Positions 35,271 through 62,335 of a stretch of DNA of 64,000 nt are shown here, one piece after another. Within the stretch, counting starts at the first letter, position 1; every line of letters starts with the position of its first letter. The notes beneath the pieces are model-generated. The model was not told the DNA's origin and did no database searches. It saw only the letters and a list, made by a program, of their open reading frames with translations. The translations under genes were made by a program, and so were the position numbers. This DNA comes from Schoenoplectus triqueter (lineage: Eukaryota; Streptophyta; Magnoliopsida; Poales; Cyperaceae), in the NCBI GenBank assembly GCA_964058805.1, contig CAXKVV010000043.1, forward strand, positions 124,001 to 188,000, given 5' to 3'.

Positions 35271-36329
35271 AGCAAAATTAAGGTAGAAAGGATATAAAAG
35301 ACAATGGAAGTGCAGAGTCTATTATTTTGTAAACTATAATCTATTATTTATGTCAGGGGTCGTCATTTTGGTTCATTAATAGAAGAACTATGCAAAGGTT
35401 GATGGTAAAATATGCAAGCAACATCATTGATTATATGCATGAACAACTATATTAATTCAACTTATATTAAAATATTAAATTTGCATTAAACAGTGGCAAC
35501 TATTAATCTAGTTTTTTTGGTGTCCGATGGAATCATGGAATGAAGCCATCGACAGCCTCTCATATTGATACAACAAGAACAAATCTTTTAATCTCAAATA
35601 AACTGGGGTAGGCAGAGATTTTTACCAATCAGTTAGGCGCGGAAAAGGGCCAAGAGACGATCATCGGTTGGTGTGTCTCGCGTCGAAACATAGGAAGGGA
35701 GAGGGGAGCAGAAGAGGGCAAGAGGCGATCACTGGTGGGCGGTGGCAGTTTGGTGCGTGACCGGTGGGCGGTGGCGGTTTGGTGCGTGACCGGGTGCGAT
35801 TTGGTTCGTGACCGGTGGGCGGTGGCAGTTTGGTGCGTGACCGGGTGCGATTTGGTTCGTGACCGGTGGGCAGTTTGGTGTGTGATCGGTGTGCGTGACC
35901 GCTACTCACCATTGTCACCAGCGAGGCGTCAGTGAGGCGTGGAAGAGGCGATCACCGGTGGGTGGTGGCGGTTTGGTGTGTGACCGGTGGGCGATTTGGT
36001 GCGTGACGGTTACTCACCACTGTCACCAGCGAGGCGTCAGTGAGGCGCGAAAGAGGTGATCACCGGTGGCCGTAGGCGGTGGCGGTTTGGTGTGTGATGT
36101 GCGTCTCGCGTCGCGTCGAAACAGAAGAAAGGAGATGGGAGCGGAAGAGGCGATCAATGACGATCCATTTTCTTTTTATTTTTGGTATACGTGAGATCAA
36201 AACAGAAGAGCTAGAGGGGCTGGGTCGGATGGGCCAGATGAAGAGTTTAATTATTTTACAAAGGGTTAAGGGGCTGATGAATTTTTCTGAGTTAAGGGGG
36301 TGCCAAGGCACAGGCTGGCCCAGGCCCTG
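35271..36329. mobile_element. GC-rich terminal region of the hAT element
   Basis: 35730-36090 is a minisatellite of roughly 51-bp units containing GTTTGGTGCGTGACCGG and GGGCGGTGGCG words. The end at about 36313-36329 reads CTGGCCCAGGCCCTG, which on the minus strand is CAGGGCCTGGGCCAG, a typical hAT-like terminus. The opposite end was not found, so the target duplication is unverified. Confidence 0.5.
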
Positions 36330-37718
36330 AATCCGACCTTTTATATATATATATATATATAAAGGCTAATTAATTAGGGTTTTAGAATAAGATCGAGTAA
36401 TTCTTACTACTGTATATATGGCAAAAAGATGTATTCGTCGTGTTGGGGCGTTTGCAATAGTTTCTGCAGGTTCGCCCTCGATCTCTTGTTGTGGGAACAC
36501 TCTTCCTTCGAGTGTTGAGGCTTGTCATGTTGGTCGTTTTCATCTGACGATATGTCTCCATTCAAAAAATCTAATTATCAAAAAAATTAGCGATATAATT
36601 TCACATTATTCCCAATTTAACTACAATTTTGACAATTTCAATTCAAAACCAAATACTAAACTAAATTTTCCAATTTTATTCATAATTAAACCAAAATTCT
36701 CATTTTCATTCACACAAACTCTTTTTCATTCGCACATAAACCTAAATTAACCAAATAATTTCCCACTTAAATTCGCACAAACCCCTTTTAAATCCAATTA
36801 AAAACTAACTCAACAATTTCAATTAAAAACTAACTCAACAATTGCAACCTCGCACTTGAATCATATTTCGTAATTCCAATTCAATCACAACATTTTAACT
36901 CGTCATTTAACACCAATTACTCCGACATCTCAACAAAAACTGACATGAGTGTGAGAAGTACCTCAAGTAGGAGAGGGGCAGCGGTGCAGCGCGGGGGAGG
37001 GGGGAGGGCAGCGGCAGCGACGGGGCAGGGCGAGGTCGCTGCGTGGCGCGGGGGCAGCGGCAGTGGCGCGGCGGGGCATCTAAACTAGTGTTGAAAATCC
37101 CCCCTTTTTTGGGTTTTGGTGACTGTTGCAGTTCATTGTTAGCTGCACAGTTCTTCGATGGCTGGTACAGTTCCTTTGTTAGTTGTACCGCTCCTTTTTG
37201 TGTTTGGAGATTGTTGCAGTTCCTTCATTAGCTAAACAACTCCTCTTTCGTCAGTGAGTTGTTGTCCTTGTGCAGGTGCTGGTACATATCTCCCTCACAA
37301 GATTTTGTGAGTTGTAGCTCTGTATCAGTTGCTGGTACAGGTCGGCTCACTGACTTTCTTTTATGGTCCTATATATACTGGTTTCTATTTTGTTATCGTG
37401 GTAGCTATTTTGTTGTCCGACATTGCTCTCTCTCATGGAGATTTCTGAATTTTTTTTTATCTCTTGGAGTTGCTCTCTATCGAACCTTCTCTCTTGGTTG
37501 CTGTCCTTTTAGCTAAGAATAGTTTACAGAAGTCTTCTTTTATTTTTGGTATGAGCTAATACCAGGCAGCTGTTTGCTGGTTTTGAATTTGAGACAACTG
37601 TTGCCTGTTGTGGATTTGTGGCTGTTGCAATTTTTTTGGTATGCTTCTTTTGCTAGTAGTTGTTTGTTGTTTGAGCTGTGCGATATTGAATCAGGATTTC
37701 GAACTTGCTCTGATATCA
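36330..37718. other. Gene-free stretch with GC-rich and GT-rich blocks
   Basis: 36550-36930 is AT-rich. 36970-37080 is a strongly GC-rich GGCAGCGGC-like tract. 37110-37680 is GT-rich with repeated CTGGTAC words and may be the interior leader of the Copia element whose LTR follows. No gene is supported. Confidence 0.35.
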
Positions 37719-38002
37719 TGTTGATTTTCAGTGTTTAACAAAGATAGAGTAGAAGAGAAAATGTGATTTATTGAAACTTCATTTGTATTATTATTGTGTA
37801 TTGTCTTATATTCTTACAATCTATAAGTTTGTATTTATAACAAAACTAACTAGCCATTATACTGTAACAACGGTAATATTCATATTTACTAGACTAACCT
37901 ACTTCGAGACTACTGTTGGTTATTGTAACTAACAGTACCCTATGTGTCCTCTATTTATTACTAATTACATTAGAACCCTCTCTTTTATTAATATTCTCAA
38001 CA
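37707..38002 (-). mobile_element. Copia LTR with adjacent primer-binding site, minus orientation
   Basis: On the minus strand the LTR (38002 to 37719, 284 bp) begins TGTTGAGAATATTAAT and ends AAAATCAACA. It is followed at once by TGATATCAGAGC (37718-37707), the Met-tRNA-type primer site of Copia elements. No second LTR or pol domains lie to the left, so the element is truncated. Confidence 0.7.
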
Positions 38003-40024
38003 TTATGTTCTGTTTTGAGAATTCTGGATATTTGCTTGGTTATTTTGGTTAATAGGGTTTGCTAGGGGATTGGTTTAAATTTGGAGCTTATGTTGGTTGT
38101 TGATTAGGATAGCTTTGTTATGATCATCTATAAGAACTCGATTTTGTATGAAGGTTTCGAAACGCAACGGAAACTGACAATCATGTTTCACTATTGGAAA
38201 TTATAAGAGAGAATTATTTGATTCAATTGTATTTGTGGGTAAAAATATTATAACAAGTGGGAGAAGAAGAAGATCAAAATTGCAACGAGATGAAATGAGG
38301 ACTGAATCAGGTTTGATAATGTCTAAAATATTTAGGCATTCCCTCAAATTGCATTAATAACAGTTGACGTACATGACAGCAGCAACAAGTGCCACAGCAG
38401 AACCATATATATATATATATAGTGAAATCTTATCATCCAATCGATCGCTATCAAATTGGATTCCGCGAGACACTGGTTTATCCGTTACGATTACATGAAT
38501 ATAATAATAATAATATAATAATAATATAAGTTTGATAGATGCAGATAATCCAAGAACTCCGGCTCGAGTGCTACAGTGCAGAGCAAACTCCTCACTCTGA
38601 TTGAGAATTTGAGAGAGAGAGAGAGCGAAGCAGAGCAGTCCGAGCAGAGATACAAACAAAGCAGCGTGGTGCAGTGAGAGGTGCGCCATATTCGTATTCT
38701 GGCAGCGGTGCAGTTCCAGTTCCTGTTCCTCCCCCCACGTGCGCTGTCATGCGGCCCCATCCCTAGCGATAAGTCCCCTGCTCTATATACCTGCCTGCCT
38801 GCCTGCCTGCCTGCCTGCTATGCATACACTTACACTACTCGAGTATGATTGGATTGCAATAGAGGAGCTACCTTAGATACATAGAAGAGCAAGCTAGCTA
38901 GCTAGCTAGCAGCAATTCTCCACTACTTGATATATAAATATAATTAAGAGGTAACCCTCCTCAGGAGCTAGCTTTAATTTCTACTCAATTTTTGTCTATC
39001 TATCAATTTAATTACTTGTAGTTGTTAGGGAACACAAGTACCCTTTTCGCGTTGAAGAATATATCATATCATGTTCTAGCTAGTTAAGCTAGCTCCACGA
39101 TGGTTGTAATTGACCAAAAATTAATATTGGTTGTTTGTAGCAACGACCAACGCAACGCTAGCTGACACATCAGCCATCAGTCATCAGTGCAATTAGCAAT
39201 CTTCATCTTCATCTTCATCTTCATATAGAGAAAGAGAGACAAAGAGAGACGAAGAGAGAGAGGGGAGAGGAAGGGGTGAATGTGAATGGGTGCATGGTGG
39301 CCGATGGGTCAACTCAGGGCTGTGAATAGAATAGTTACAAAATTTTAATGTGTGATGTCTGTTTCCTTTTTTGGAACTTGGATCAGAGGATCACTATTAA
39401 CAATTAATTAGTTAGTAAATCCAGACTATGTGGGACCCAGACACCCAGCCAAGCCAGGGCAGCTAGCCATACAAAAGAGAGAGAATATCTATCACTTCAA
39501 TCCATAAGTTAAACATATTATATACATAAAAAAAATATGACAATATATGTACATTTTATTGTTTATCACATGTCATATATAAATAGTTTATTGGCTTGTT
39601 TCAAAATTGACACAATTAATTTATCAAAATAAAAATATATCGATTTTTTTTTCACATATGAAAACAAAATATTGTCATCGTCATCGTCATCGAATGATTG
39701 AATATTTTATTTACTTATCCATGGTAGGAAGTCCGGGTTGTTACAAAACGTCACTGTTTTTCTGCAATTTTACTAGGATAAGTATGTCATTAAAAAAGAA
39801 GGAATATATATGTGTGTGTGTGTAATTGTGTGGACCGCTCATCTAAATTCCTAACAGTGTTGCCCATGTGGGCAAGGCAAGTTTTGTTAGATTCTACATT
39901 GCAGCCACATTTTGAGCATGGAATCATGCATGTGTCAGGACAACAAGATCAACGACTTTCATTCATTAATCCAAACTTTTTTTTAATAATATTAATATAT
40001 TATATTATATTGTTGCAATTTCAG
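38003..40024 (+). promoter_or_regulatory. PHOT1 upstream region
   Basis: This holds a possible TATATA box at about 38784 directly before a (CTGC)7 tract (38791-38818), GA-rich tracts near 38612 and 39230, a CTAG repeat near 38893 and a TCTTCA repeat near 39200. TTGCAATTTCAG ending at 40024 looks like a splice acceptor 16 bp before the ATG, so a 5'-UTR intron is likely, as in other PHOT1 genes. The donor was not fixed. Confidence 0.45.
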
Positions 40025-40040
40025 ATCATAGAAGGAGCAT

Positions 40041-54103
<14,063 letters not shown>

Positions 54104-55620
54104 TTTCTGGCAGGTAACTTCTATTTTTAAATTTTAACAGGAAACTGCCCAACTAGGAAGTAGGAACCCAGTTGCATGTATTTTTTTTTTTTTATATTCT
54201 TTGTAATTATCAGATAATATGAACGTGTATTTCATTTTTGCAGATGTGTGATCTTGCTGTTTCAAGTGGGTTCAGGAAGAATTCACTCCGTTTTAATCTT
54301 AGTTTTATTTATGTTTGCATATGTTTTCTTCCTTTTGTAATCACCCTGTACGGAACATCTGTTGTGTGATCAGACGTATAAATTTCAAGCTTGTTGTTAG
54401 CATGTTTTTTTCATCGTTTCCTTTTCTTTCAATTTGTCATGTCATGATGCAATTGAGTTGAAATGCGAGATAAACAGCTGTCAATAAATAAATAATAATT
54501 TATGATTTTAAATTTTAAATTTGAAGTGTTATAGCTATTCGTCTGCTATTTAAAAAAAATGAAGTGTTACAATATTGTCTACGTACGAACGAACGGATAA
54601 AAAAAAGTTGAAATTGTAATCGAGTGAGATGGGTTGTCAGTCAGCGTTCCAATATCATCTTTAGATTTAATACAACTTGACAAAAATAACTGCATATATA
54701 TCTATTATTATTAATATAATACTAATTTTGGATAACCTAATTCACTGTATCTCTACAGTGTAAACAACAGTAACTATAAAAATATCTTTACACAGTAATG
54801 AGGGTAAAAACATGTCGATTAAGAACTTTCTAGAGAAATTATTTATTAAAACTGCTTTCTAATGAAATAAAGAACTTCATTTGTTCGATACAAATACAAT
54901 ATAAGATTTTAAAAATAAGATATCTGATATTGAAAAAAATACATTTAAAACATTAATAAGCTTTGTTTTGAACTCTATTCGTGATGACTATAAAATTCGG
55001 AATAATAAAGAATTTGAATATTTGTTGAAGCATTTGGTTAATCAGGTTATTGTATAAATTTATGCATTTCAATCAAAATATAAATGGTTCAAATTATATG
55101 TTTTTTCATAGCTGAACAATGGATCCATGGCAGTCTATGTGATAGCTGAAGTAAGTATTTGTTTCATTTGTTTATAGCTGAACATTTCAATTGATCTATA
55201 ACTGAACTATTTTTTTTAGTCTCAAAAGTATTTGTTTTATATTTTCTTAAAATGAAACTACAATAATAATAAAATAATTAATCTTTACATATAAAAATAA
55301 AGTCACTTTAAAAATTCAAAATAAATATTTAAGAAATTCAAAAAAATATATATCTCATAATATTTGGATATAAAGAATTCATTGAGATATATAAATCAAA
55401 ATTTAGAGATGATTAAATATATTTTTGAGAATTTATTTATCTATAAAAGTCTGCTTTATTTTTTTTCTAAGTAAATTTAGTTTTTTATCCTAGTATTTTT
55501 ACCGAGTACAGATTGCAGCAGAATCAATTTGGAAATGAAGCTTTTTGAGGTATTGAATTGAATTTAATTGAATTGAATTTTCTGAAGGCAGTTTAAAAAG
55601 GGGGGAGAATCAGAAAGCAG
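54104..55620. other. PHOT1 3' flank and AT-rich intergenic DNA
   Basis: 54104-54500 is the probable 3' UTR; AATAAATAAATAATAA near 54484 can act as a polyadenylation signal. A late 3'-UTR intron is possible near 54110-54243, where GTAACT is followed by TTTTTGCAG. 54500-55500 is AT-rich with no recognisable feature. Confidence 0.4.
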
Positions 55621-56631
55621 GCCTCGGCCTCTCCTTACTTCTAAGTTGTAACCCTATCGCACTCTCCTTCGCCCAATCTCCCTTTCCCATTCCCAATCGG
55701 GCTGTCGTCGCCTTCTCCGGCTATTGCCGGAGCCACTCCTCGCTGTCTTTCTGCGACCGTCTGGTAATTGATCTCTCTCTCTCTCTCTCTCTCTCCCTCT
55801 CTCCAGCTCTTTCGGCCATCGCGTTTGATATCCAATCACCGTTGCATTCTGTTCTGAGCTAGATTTATACACTGTATGACGTCTTCCTTCAGAAGTTTGA
55901 ATTTTTCAGCATTTCTAATCAATCTCTTTGCTGCAATTTTGGGCATCTACTATTATTTGATACTGTTTGAGCATAGATTTGTCTTATTTCCGGGAAAATG
56001 TGTCATTATTGCATCATATCCTTCTTTTCTAAGCTGTAATTTCAATTTGCTTGACCAGTCCATTTTGTTACCTACAACTTTTTTCTCCATCTCTCTATTT
56101 AGTGTTTTTGTATTAATCAGGACCAATCTCATGATTCAATACATCTTTGCATATCTAGTTGCATCTGTACCGTCAAGTGAATAGCAATGGTTAGTTTTCC
56201 CTCATTCAAAATGTAGATATCATGATTATTCATGCAGTGCCGTTTCAGTCTGATTTTGATGCTTAAGAAGCCAAGATTACCAGTGATGCATTTGAAACTT
56301 AATTTAGTTTTATTCGAAATTAGGCACTGATGATTTGATAATACTCATTGACCATGCCATCAGTATCAATTTAGGGGAGGGGTCACTTGATGATGGCTAT
56401 TTTGACAATCTTGACAATGGAACTTTAAATAATTCGAAAAAAAAATCTTAAAAATAGAAAAAGAAAAAGTTTATCTATATTCTTGAGCATAGACCTTTTT
56501 TAAGATTTTTTTGAATTTGTTTGAAGTTCTATTGTCAAGAGATCCCTCCCCATCTGTTTATTGTCTTTTCTTGTCCATTGAATATATTTCTCTTGTATTT
56601 CAGGTGGATACTTCTATTATAAATTGTAAAA
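55621..56631 (+). promoter_or_regulatory. TOP1 5' leader with an intron
   Basis: A C/T-rich leader (about 55621-55763) ends CTG before donor GTAATTG. An acceptor TTGTATTTCAG ends at 56603, and 28 nt later comes the ATG in good context (AAAATGG). The leader intron is therefore about 840 bp, begins with a (TC)n run (55769-55802), and holds the inverted repeat at 56374-56551. The open frame 55876-56184 within it is not conserved coding. Confidence 0.6.
56374..56551. repeat. Imperfect inverted repeat, MITE-like, in the TOP1 leader intron
   Basis: GGGGAGGGGTCACTTGA at the left end pairs with GGGGAGGGATCTCTTGA on the other strand at the right end. Inner arms around GACAATGGAACTT and AAAAAAATCTTAAAAA also pair. 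No clear target duplication is seen, so the transposon class is open. Confidence 0.55.
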
Positions 56632-58585
56632 ATGGCAGTGGATGGGTGCATAAAGCCAGTGCCTTACAACCCTCCGAATGATGACTCTGACGATGATGAT
56701 ATGCCATTGACTTTCAAAAGACCATCGTCTAAGAATAAACCAACAAATGTAAAACCAGCCCTGGCTCCTCCTAAGGCTACTAAACTGCCACAAACCTCGA
56801 TCAATGGAAAAAGCTCTAACAAATCAAGGGGAAAATTGGTTGCATCTACCTCAAAACCACTATCAGTAGCTAATGAAAGGACCAATTTGAAGAGGACTCT
56901 CAAAGTAGAGAAGGACTCTGATGACTCAGAAGATGAGAAGCCAATCAGTAAAAAACTTAATCTTTCTTCATCAGGTCAAAAGCCAGTTTCAGGTGGTACA
57001 AATAAAGTGGTTTCTATTAAGGAATTGGTAAAGAAGGAAGAGCCACCAGATGATTCTGATGACGAGAAACCTTTGATTGCTAGGTTTTCAAATACCACTG
57101 CAAAATCCACAAACACATCTAGAACAACACTAAGTTCCCGTAAACCTGATTCCGATGATTCAGAGGATGAAAAACCTTTATCCTTTAGATTTGGCACGTC
57201 ATCAAATCATTCCAAGTCCAAGGAGCAAGTGAAAGACACTCCTGGTACCAACAAAAGCTTAAATAAGCGTCCTTTAAGTAGTAGCGGCAACAGTGCTCCT
57301 ACACCATCTAGTTCTGTCAAAAAGGTGAAAACAGATGCAGGGTCATCAAGCTCAAAGTCCACAAAGGATTTGAAGAAGAGCAGCACTAGATTCTCAAAGA
57401 AGGATTTCAAGAATAAATCAAAGTTGAAAAATAAAGATTCAAAAAATTCCAAGTTCAAAAAGCCACCTGGGTCAGGCGGTGGCCGGAAATGGACCACACT
57501 GGTGCACAATGGGGTTATCTTCCCACCACCCTACAGTCCTCACAGGGTAAAAATGTTATATAATGGGCAGCCAGTTGATCTAACACCCGAACAGGAGGAG
57601 GTAAAGTATTTTTGGTAATTTATTTTCATGCTTCAGATTGGGTGTAGTTTGTTGGCTTGGTTGTGTCTAGTTGAGATGGATTAGAAATATGAAATTATGG
57701 GTCAATGCTATCCTGATTGCATTGAGATGTTGATCCACTGGCACTTTGATTAGGTAATATGGCTGTGATAGGCTTGTAATTGGATTTCATACGCATGTTG
57801 AACTGGGAGGTCTTCTATAGAATCATGGGGGCATAATCCTCCACCATAATCGTAATTCTCTTAGGGGAGCCTTGTTTTAGCTGGATAGGAACATGACTGA
57901 AGAAATAGTGCTGGATTAGAATTGGATTCATATTATTCTTCCAAAATTATATTTGCAGAACTTAGTAACCGTTATCTATTCAATTTTTTATGAATTTTTT
58001 TTTGTTGTCAGGTTGCAACAATGTTTGCTGTGATGAAAGACTCTGATTATGCAACAAAGCCGAAGTTTCTAGAGAACTTTTGGAATGATTGGAAGCAAAT
58101 ATTGGGTAAAAACCATGTAATTAAAAAAATTGAGCTGTGTGATTTCACCCCTATTTACAAATGGCATCTTGCTGAGAAGGAGAAGAAAAAACAGATGACC
58201 TCTGAGGTAAATTTACAAATCTAGAAGTTTTCACATTCACCATATAAACCTGATACAGGGTATAAACTCTGGATGGTATGACTGGCAAAATTAGAAGCTC
58301 CGCTCTGCTGCTATGAAAAATGATATGAGCTGTCTAGGCATGTTATTCTGTGCTATGCAAGTACATGCACTCTTAATTTAAAGGATGGTCTAGGACTTTA
58401 GGGTTAATACCTTTTGAATCATAATGAGGAAACTAAAGAGGCCTAAAATTCAAACTCAAGTTTTTCCAGCTTAATGAAATAACAAACAATGATGATTGCT
58501 ACAGGAGAAAAAAGCTTTAAAAGAAGAAAAGCTCAAGCAAGAGGAGAAGTTCATGTGGGCCATAGTTGATGGAGTCAAAGAGAAG

Positions 58586-58622
<37 letters not shown>

Positions 58623-61600
58623 ATGTTATATATATCACCCGGAAGAACATTCTATTGACATAGCTTTTTTTTCACTTGTAGGTTGGCAACTTCAGAGTAG
58701 AGCCGCCGGGATTATTTCGAGGACGAGGAGAGCATCCGAAGGTCATATACAATCATAAGTAAATTCTTGTATGTCTATTTAGTAGAGAAATTATGTCGAA
58801 TGTTAATTAAAGTATTTAATGCAGATGGGGAAGCTCAAACGGCGCATCAGGCCTAGTGACATAACAATCAATATTGGAAAGGGAGCTCCAATTCCTGAGT
58901 GTCCCATTCCTGGTGAAAAGTAACTTTCTTCTGGTTTTTCTGCTGTCCTTATTATTATCACTCCTCTTATTATCATTATTGCCCTTGTTGCCCTCATTAT
59001 TGTTATCTTGATGTTTTACATCATCATTTATTTTTCTGATGGAAAGGTAATTCTATCCTTAAGTTGCTAGGCCCTTACTGATTTCCTTAATAGACAGCTC
59101 AGAAAAACAAACAAATCAAATGTATGAAAGTACACTTTTAATTAAAATGAAATTTATTTTTAGGTGGCAGGAGGTGAAGCATGACAACACAGTGACATGG
59201 CTTGCATATTGGAGTGATCCCATAAATCCTAGAGAATCAAAATATGTTTTTTTGGCTGCTAGTAGCGCTTTGAAGGGTCAGAGTGACAAGGAAAAATATG
59301 AAAAGGCTCGCCTTTTAAAGGTATCCCTCCTTGCATACTATGCTTGGGTATTTCTTGATGCTGATTTATATTTCTTTTAACTTTGCAGGAATATATTCAC
59401 AACATTCGTGTGAACTACACAAGAGATTTTACTAGCAAAAATGCTATGAAGAGGCAGATAGCCGTTGCCACTTACCTCATTGATAAGCTTGCACTCAGGG
59501 CTGGCAATGAAAAGGTGCCATTTATTTGGGAATTAATTTTAATACAAATATCTTTAAGCCATCCTTTATGAAAATTAATAGTGATATTTTGTCCAAAGGA
59601 TGATGATGAGGCTGATACAGTTGGTTGTTGTACTCTTCGGGTGGAGAATGTCACATGTCTGCCACCTAACAAGTTACAGGTGAAACTAGAAACATGCAAC
59701 TGTAATTTTACTATGAACTCACCTTTTTGTTGTGTTAAACATCTCTCTCCCCGCCCCCCCCCCTCCCCTCTAGTTTGACTTCCTGGGTAAAGATTCGATA
59801 AGATACTTCAATACTGTGGAGGTCGAGTTGCCAGTTTACAAAGCTATTGAGGATTTCCGAACCTGTAAGCTCTCTCTATCACTCTCTCACATCTTATAAA
59901 TTGTGTTGTTTCCTTTCTCTCTTTTCACCTCTCTTGTTTTCCTTATCTGTCGCATGATTGAACAGCAAAAAATGGTGAAGGGAAAAGAAAAGGACCTGGA
60001 GATGATTTATTTGATAAACTTGACACTAGTAAATTAAATGCTCATTTGAGGGAACTTATGCCTGGCCTGACTGCTAAAGTTTTCCGTACCTATAATGCTT
60101 CTATCACCTTAGATGACATTGTAAGATTCTTTTATCTTTTATTTTTTACTGTCAATTTTGTGTTTGGAAGTCATATGGCATAGATAGATATCAAATGGTT
60201 TTCTTTAGAATAACCTTCATTGCAATCTCACAGAATGTTCGATTGGAATATCCAAAGGATGTTAGTTATAAATTCTATAAAAATTTCAATCTGTGTGCAT
60301 GTGAAAAATTCACCTCATATCGAGAACATGGAAAATGTTCCAATATTGTGTTTCTGTTTTGTAATTTTAAAATTTATTTGCTTGTTGCTTTGATCATTAT
60401 TTATGTGTTCATTTAGTTTTCTGTGCATACAGTTGAGCCGTGAAACAAGGGATGGTACCCTCCCAGAAAAGATTGCTGTCTATCAAGGTGCAAACAAAGA
60501 GGTGACCTAGAAAAAATAAATTATATCACTCACTCCAATTTACTCGCATCGAAATGTGAATTACCTCCCTCACATTCTCTCCTCCCCCCCCCCCCCCTCC
60601 CTTACATTGATAAATAGGTGGCCATTATATGCAATCACCAGAGGAGTGTCTCCAAGTCGCATGAAGCACAGATGTTGCGACTGAATGAGAAGATAGATGA
60701 GTTGAAGGTTTGTGGTTCTTTTTTTTTAATTAAGGTTATATCCCAAATCTCAGAAGATTTTAATCAAAACGGATATCGGTTTAAGATTTTTGTGATGTTT
60801 GCATTGACAGGAGCAAAGAGAAGAATTGGAGGAGGACTTCAATCGAGCAAAGAAAGGAAAACCTCCACTAAAGGACAAAGATGGGAAGGCAAAACGCAAC
60901 TTGGCACCTGAAGCGTAAGAAATCTTTAGGCCCCAAAAAATAGGAGTGCAAACGGATCGGATACGGTCAGATAGTGGTTAAAACTACATCCGTATCTATT
61001 TTAAGTTTTCGACGAATATGAATAGGAATACAAATATTTCTGGATACGAATACGGATACGGATAATTTCGAATATGAATACGGATAATATGTATATATTG
61101 TCACAGATAGATATAAAATCCATAATATCTATCCAATTGTAATGGAGAATAGCATTAATTTTTTTTATGATATGTATTGAATAATATATTATACATCTAG
61201 TATTCGGATACAGATAATTAAAACTGAAAACCTTATCTATACCATTTTTTGTCCGGATATTTGGATATGGATCGAATACGGTCGGATGTTATCCATATAA
61301 ATTTGCACCCCTACCCAAAAAGCATCTGTTTCATTGGATCTGAAAAACTAATCACCTACTATACTTATCTTTTGATGTTAACAAACTTCTATTGGGAAAT
61401 TGTTGAAGTTAATCACCTAGTACATTCTAATAATGTTGATGAACTTCGAACAAAAAGCTAATCAACTCAAGTCTGGAAGCTTTTTAAGTTTGTGAGCATT
61501 GTGTACTTGTATGTTGTGGCGAAATACAGGATTGAGAAGAAGCTGACCCAAATAGATGCCAAAATAGAAAAAATGGAGCTTGACAAGAAGGTAAAGGAGG

Positions 61601-62335
61601 ACCTGAAGACGGTTGCTCTAGGCACATCAAAGATAAACTACCTTGATCCTAGGATTACTGTTGCATGGTGCAAGCGCCATGAAGTCCCCATCGAGAAGGT
61701 AATATTTGCATATGGTTTTGTGGATGCATCTGTTGTTGATATTCCACTTTGCCTATTCATTAAGGGTGTGTTTGGATGGTGAAGGGATTAGTGTAAGAAT
61801 AGCACTGTTTGGGTTCGTAGTTGAGAATAGTGTGAGGTTAGTGATATCTCGGAAAATATGAGAAAAGTGCTAATTTTTACTATTTCGGGTTAGTAAAATA
61901 TTAGTTGGATAGAAACTTGAGAATGGTGGAGAGAATAGTTAAAATAATTAATTATTTTTTAGTATTTTATTTAATACTACATACTAATAGAAAAGAAAAA
62001 AAATATTTTTTTATTATTTTCACTACCCTCATGGACGTTAATCCGCTAACCCAATGTTTTTTATGGGTTAGCGGATTAGCACCGTTCTTCTACTATTCTC
62101 GATTTTAATTTTGTATTTGAATGGTTATTAATCTGAGAATGGTACTGTCATTCCTAAAATAGTGTTATTCTACACCATACAAACACACCCTAAGAAAGTA
62201 TACATGCCCCTTGGAACAAGAAACTTATGAAAATATATTTGTTTTCTTATTCCGCTTGATTTACAGATATTCAACAAATCGCTCCTGGCAAAATTTGCAT
62301 GGGCCATGGATGTTGAACCTAGCTACAGATTTTAA
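56632..62335 (+). CDS. TOP1: DNA topoisomerase I (nuclear, type IB), 15 coding exons
   Basis: Relaxes supercoils by nicking one DNA strand through a 3'-phosphotyrosine; nuclear. Exons: 56632-57600, 58012-58206, 58505-58585, 58682-58741, 58825-58919, 59164-59320, 59389-59514, 59599-59679, 59774-59864, 59966-60120, 60433-60501, 60618-60707, 60811-60914, 61530-61698, 62267-62335, giving 836 residues, near the size of plant TOP1. Residues 1-290 are a charged, disordered N-terminus with repeated [13 protein letters not shown] acidic blocks and Lys-rich stretches (nuclear targeting). The core begins near [16 protein letters not shown]. The active-site set is complete: Arg556 (ALRAGNEK), Lys594 (LGKDSIRYF), Arg659 (VFRTYNAS), His700 (CNHQRS) and nucleophile Tyr795 (SKINYLDPR). 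All introns have GT..AG borders and all joins stay in frame. Confidence 0.96.
58588..58619. repeat. (TC)n microsatellite in a TOP1 intron
   Basis: About 16 TC units start just after the donor of the exon ending at 58585. They may be length-variable between individuals. Confidence 0.9.
60941..61313. mobile_element. hAT MITE in a TOP1 intron
   Basis: The ends TAGGAGTGCAAAC and, on the other strand, TAGGGGTGCAAATT form short terminal inverted repeats. Flanks share CCCAAAAA, about 8 bp, with a one-base offset on the left. Inner sequence is rich in GGATACGG/CGAATACGG words. It lies in the intron between exons ending 60914 and starting 61530, only 27 bp after the donor. Confidence 0.75.
61764..62190. 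mobile_element. PIF/Harbinger (Tourist-like) MITE in the last TOP1 intron
   Basis: The ends GGGTGTGTTTGGATGG and, on the other strand, GGGTGTGTTTGTATGG are flanked on both sides by TAA (61761-61763 and 62191-62193), the 3-bp target used by Harbinger elements. It is 427 bp long with an AT-rich interior and no coding. It lies between exons ending 61698 and starting 62267. Confidence 0.88.

Noticed and set aside
56664..57509. Minus-strand open frames opposite the TOP1 first exon
   Set aside because: Antisense shadows of the acidic/basic N-terminus.
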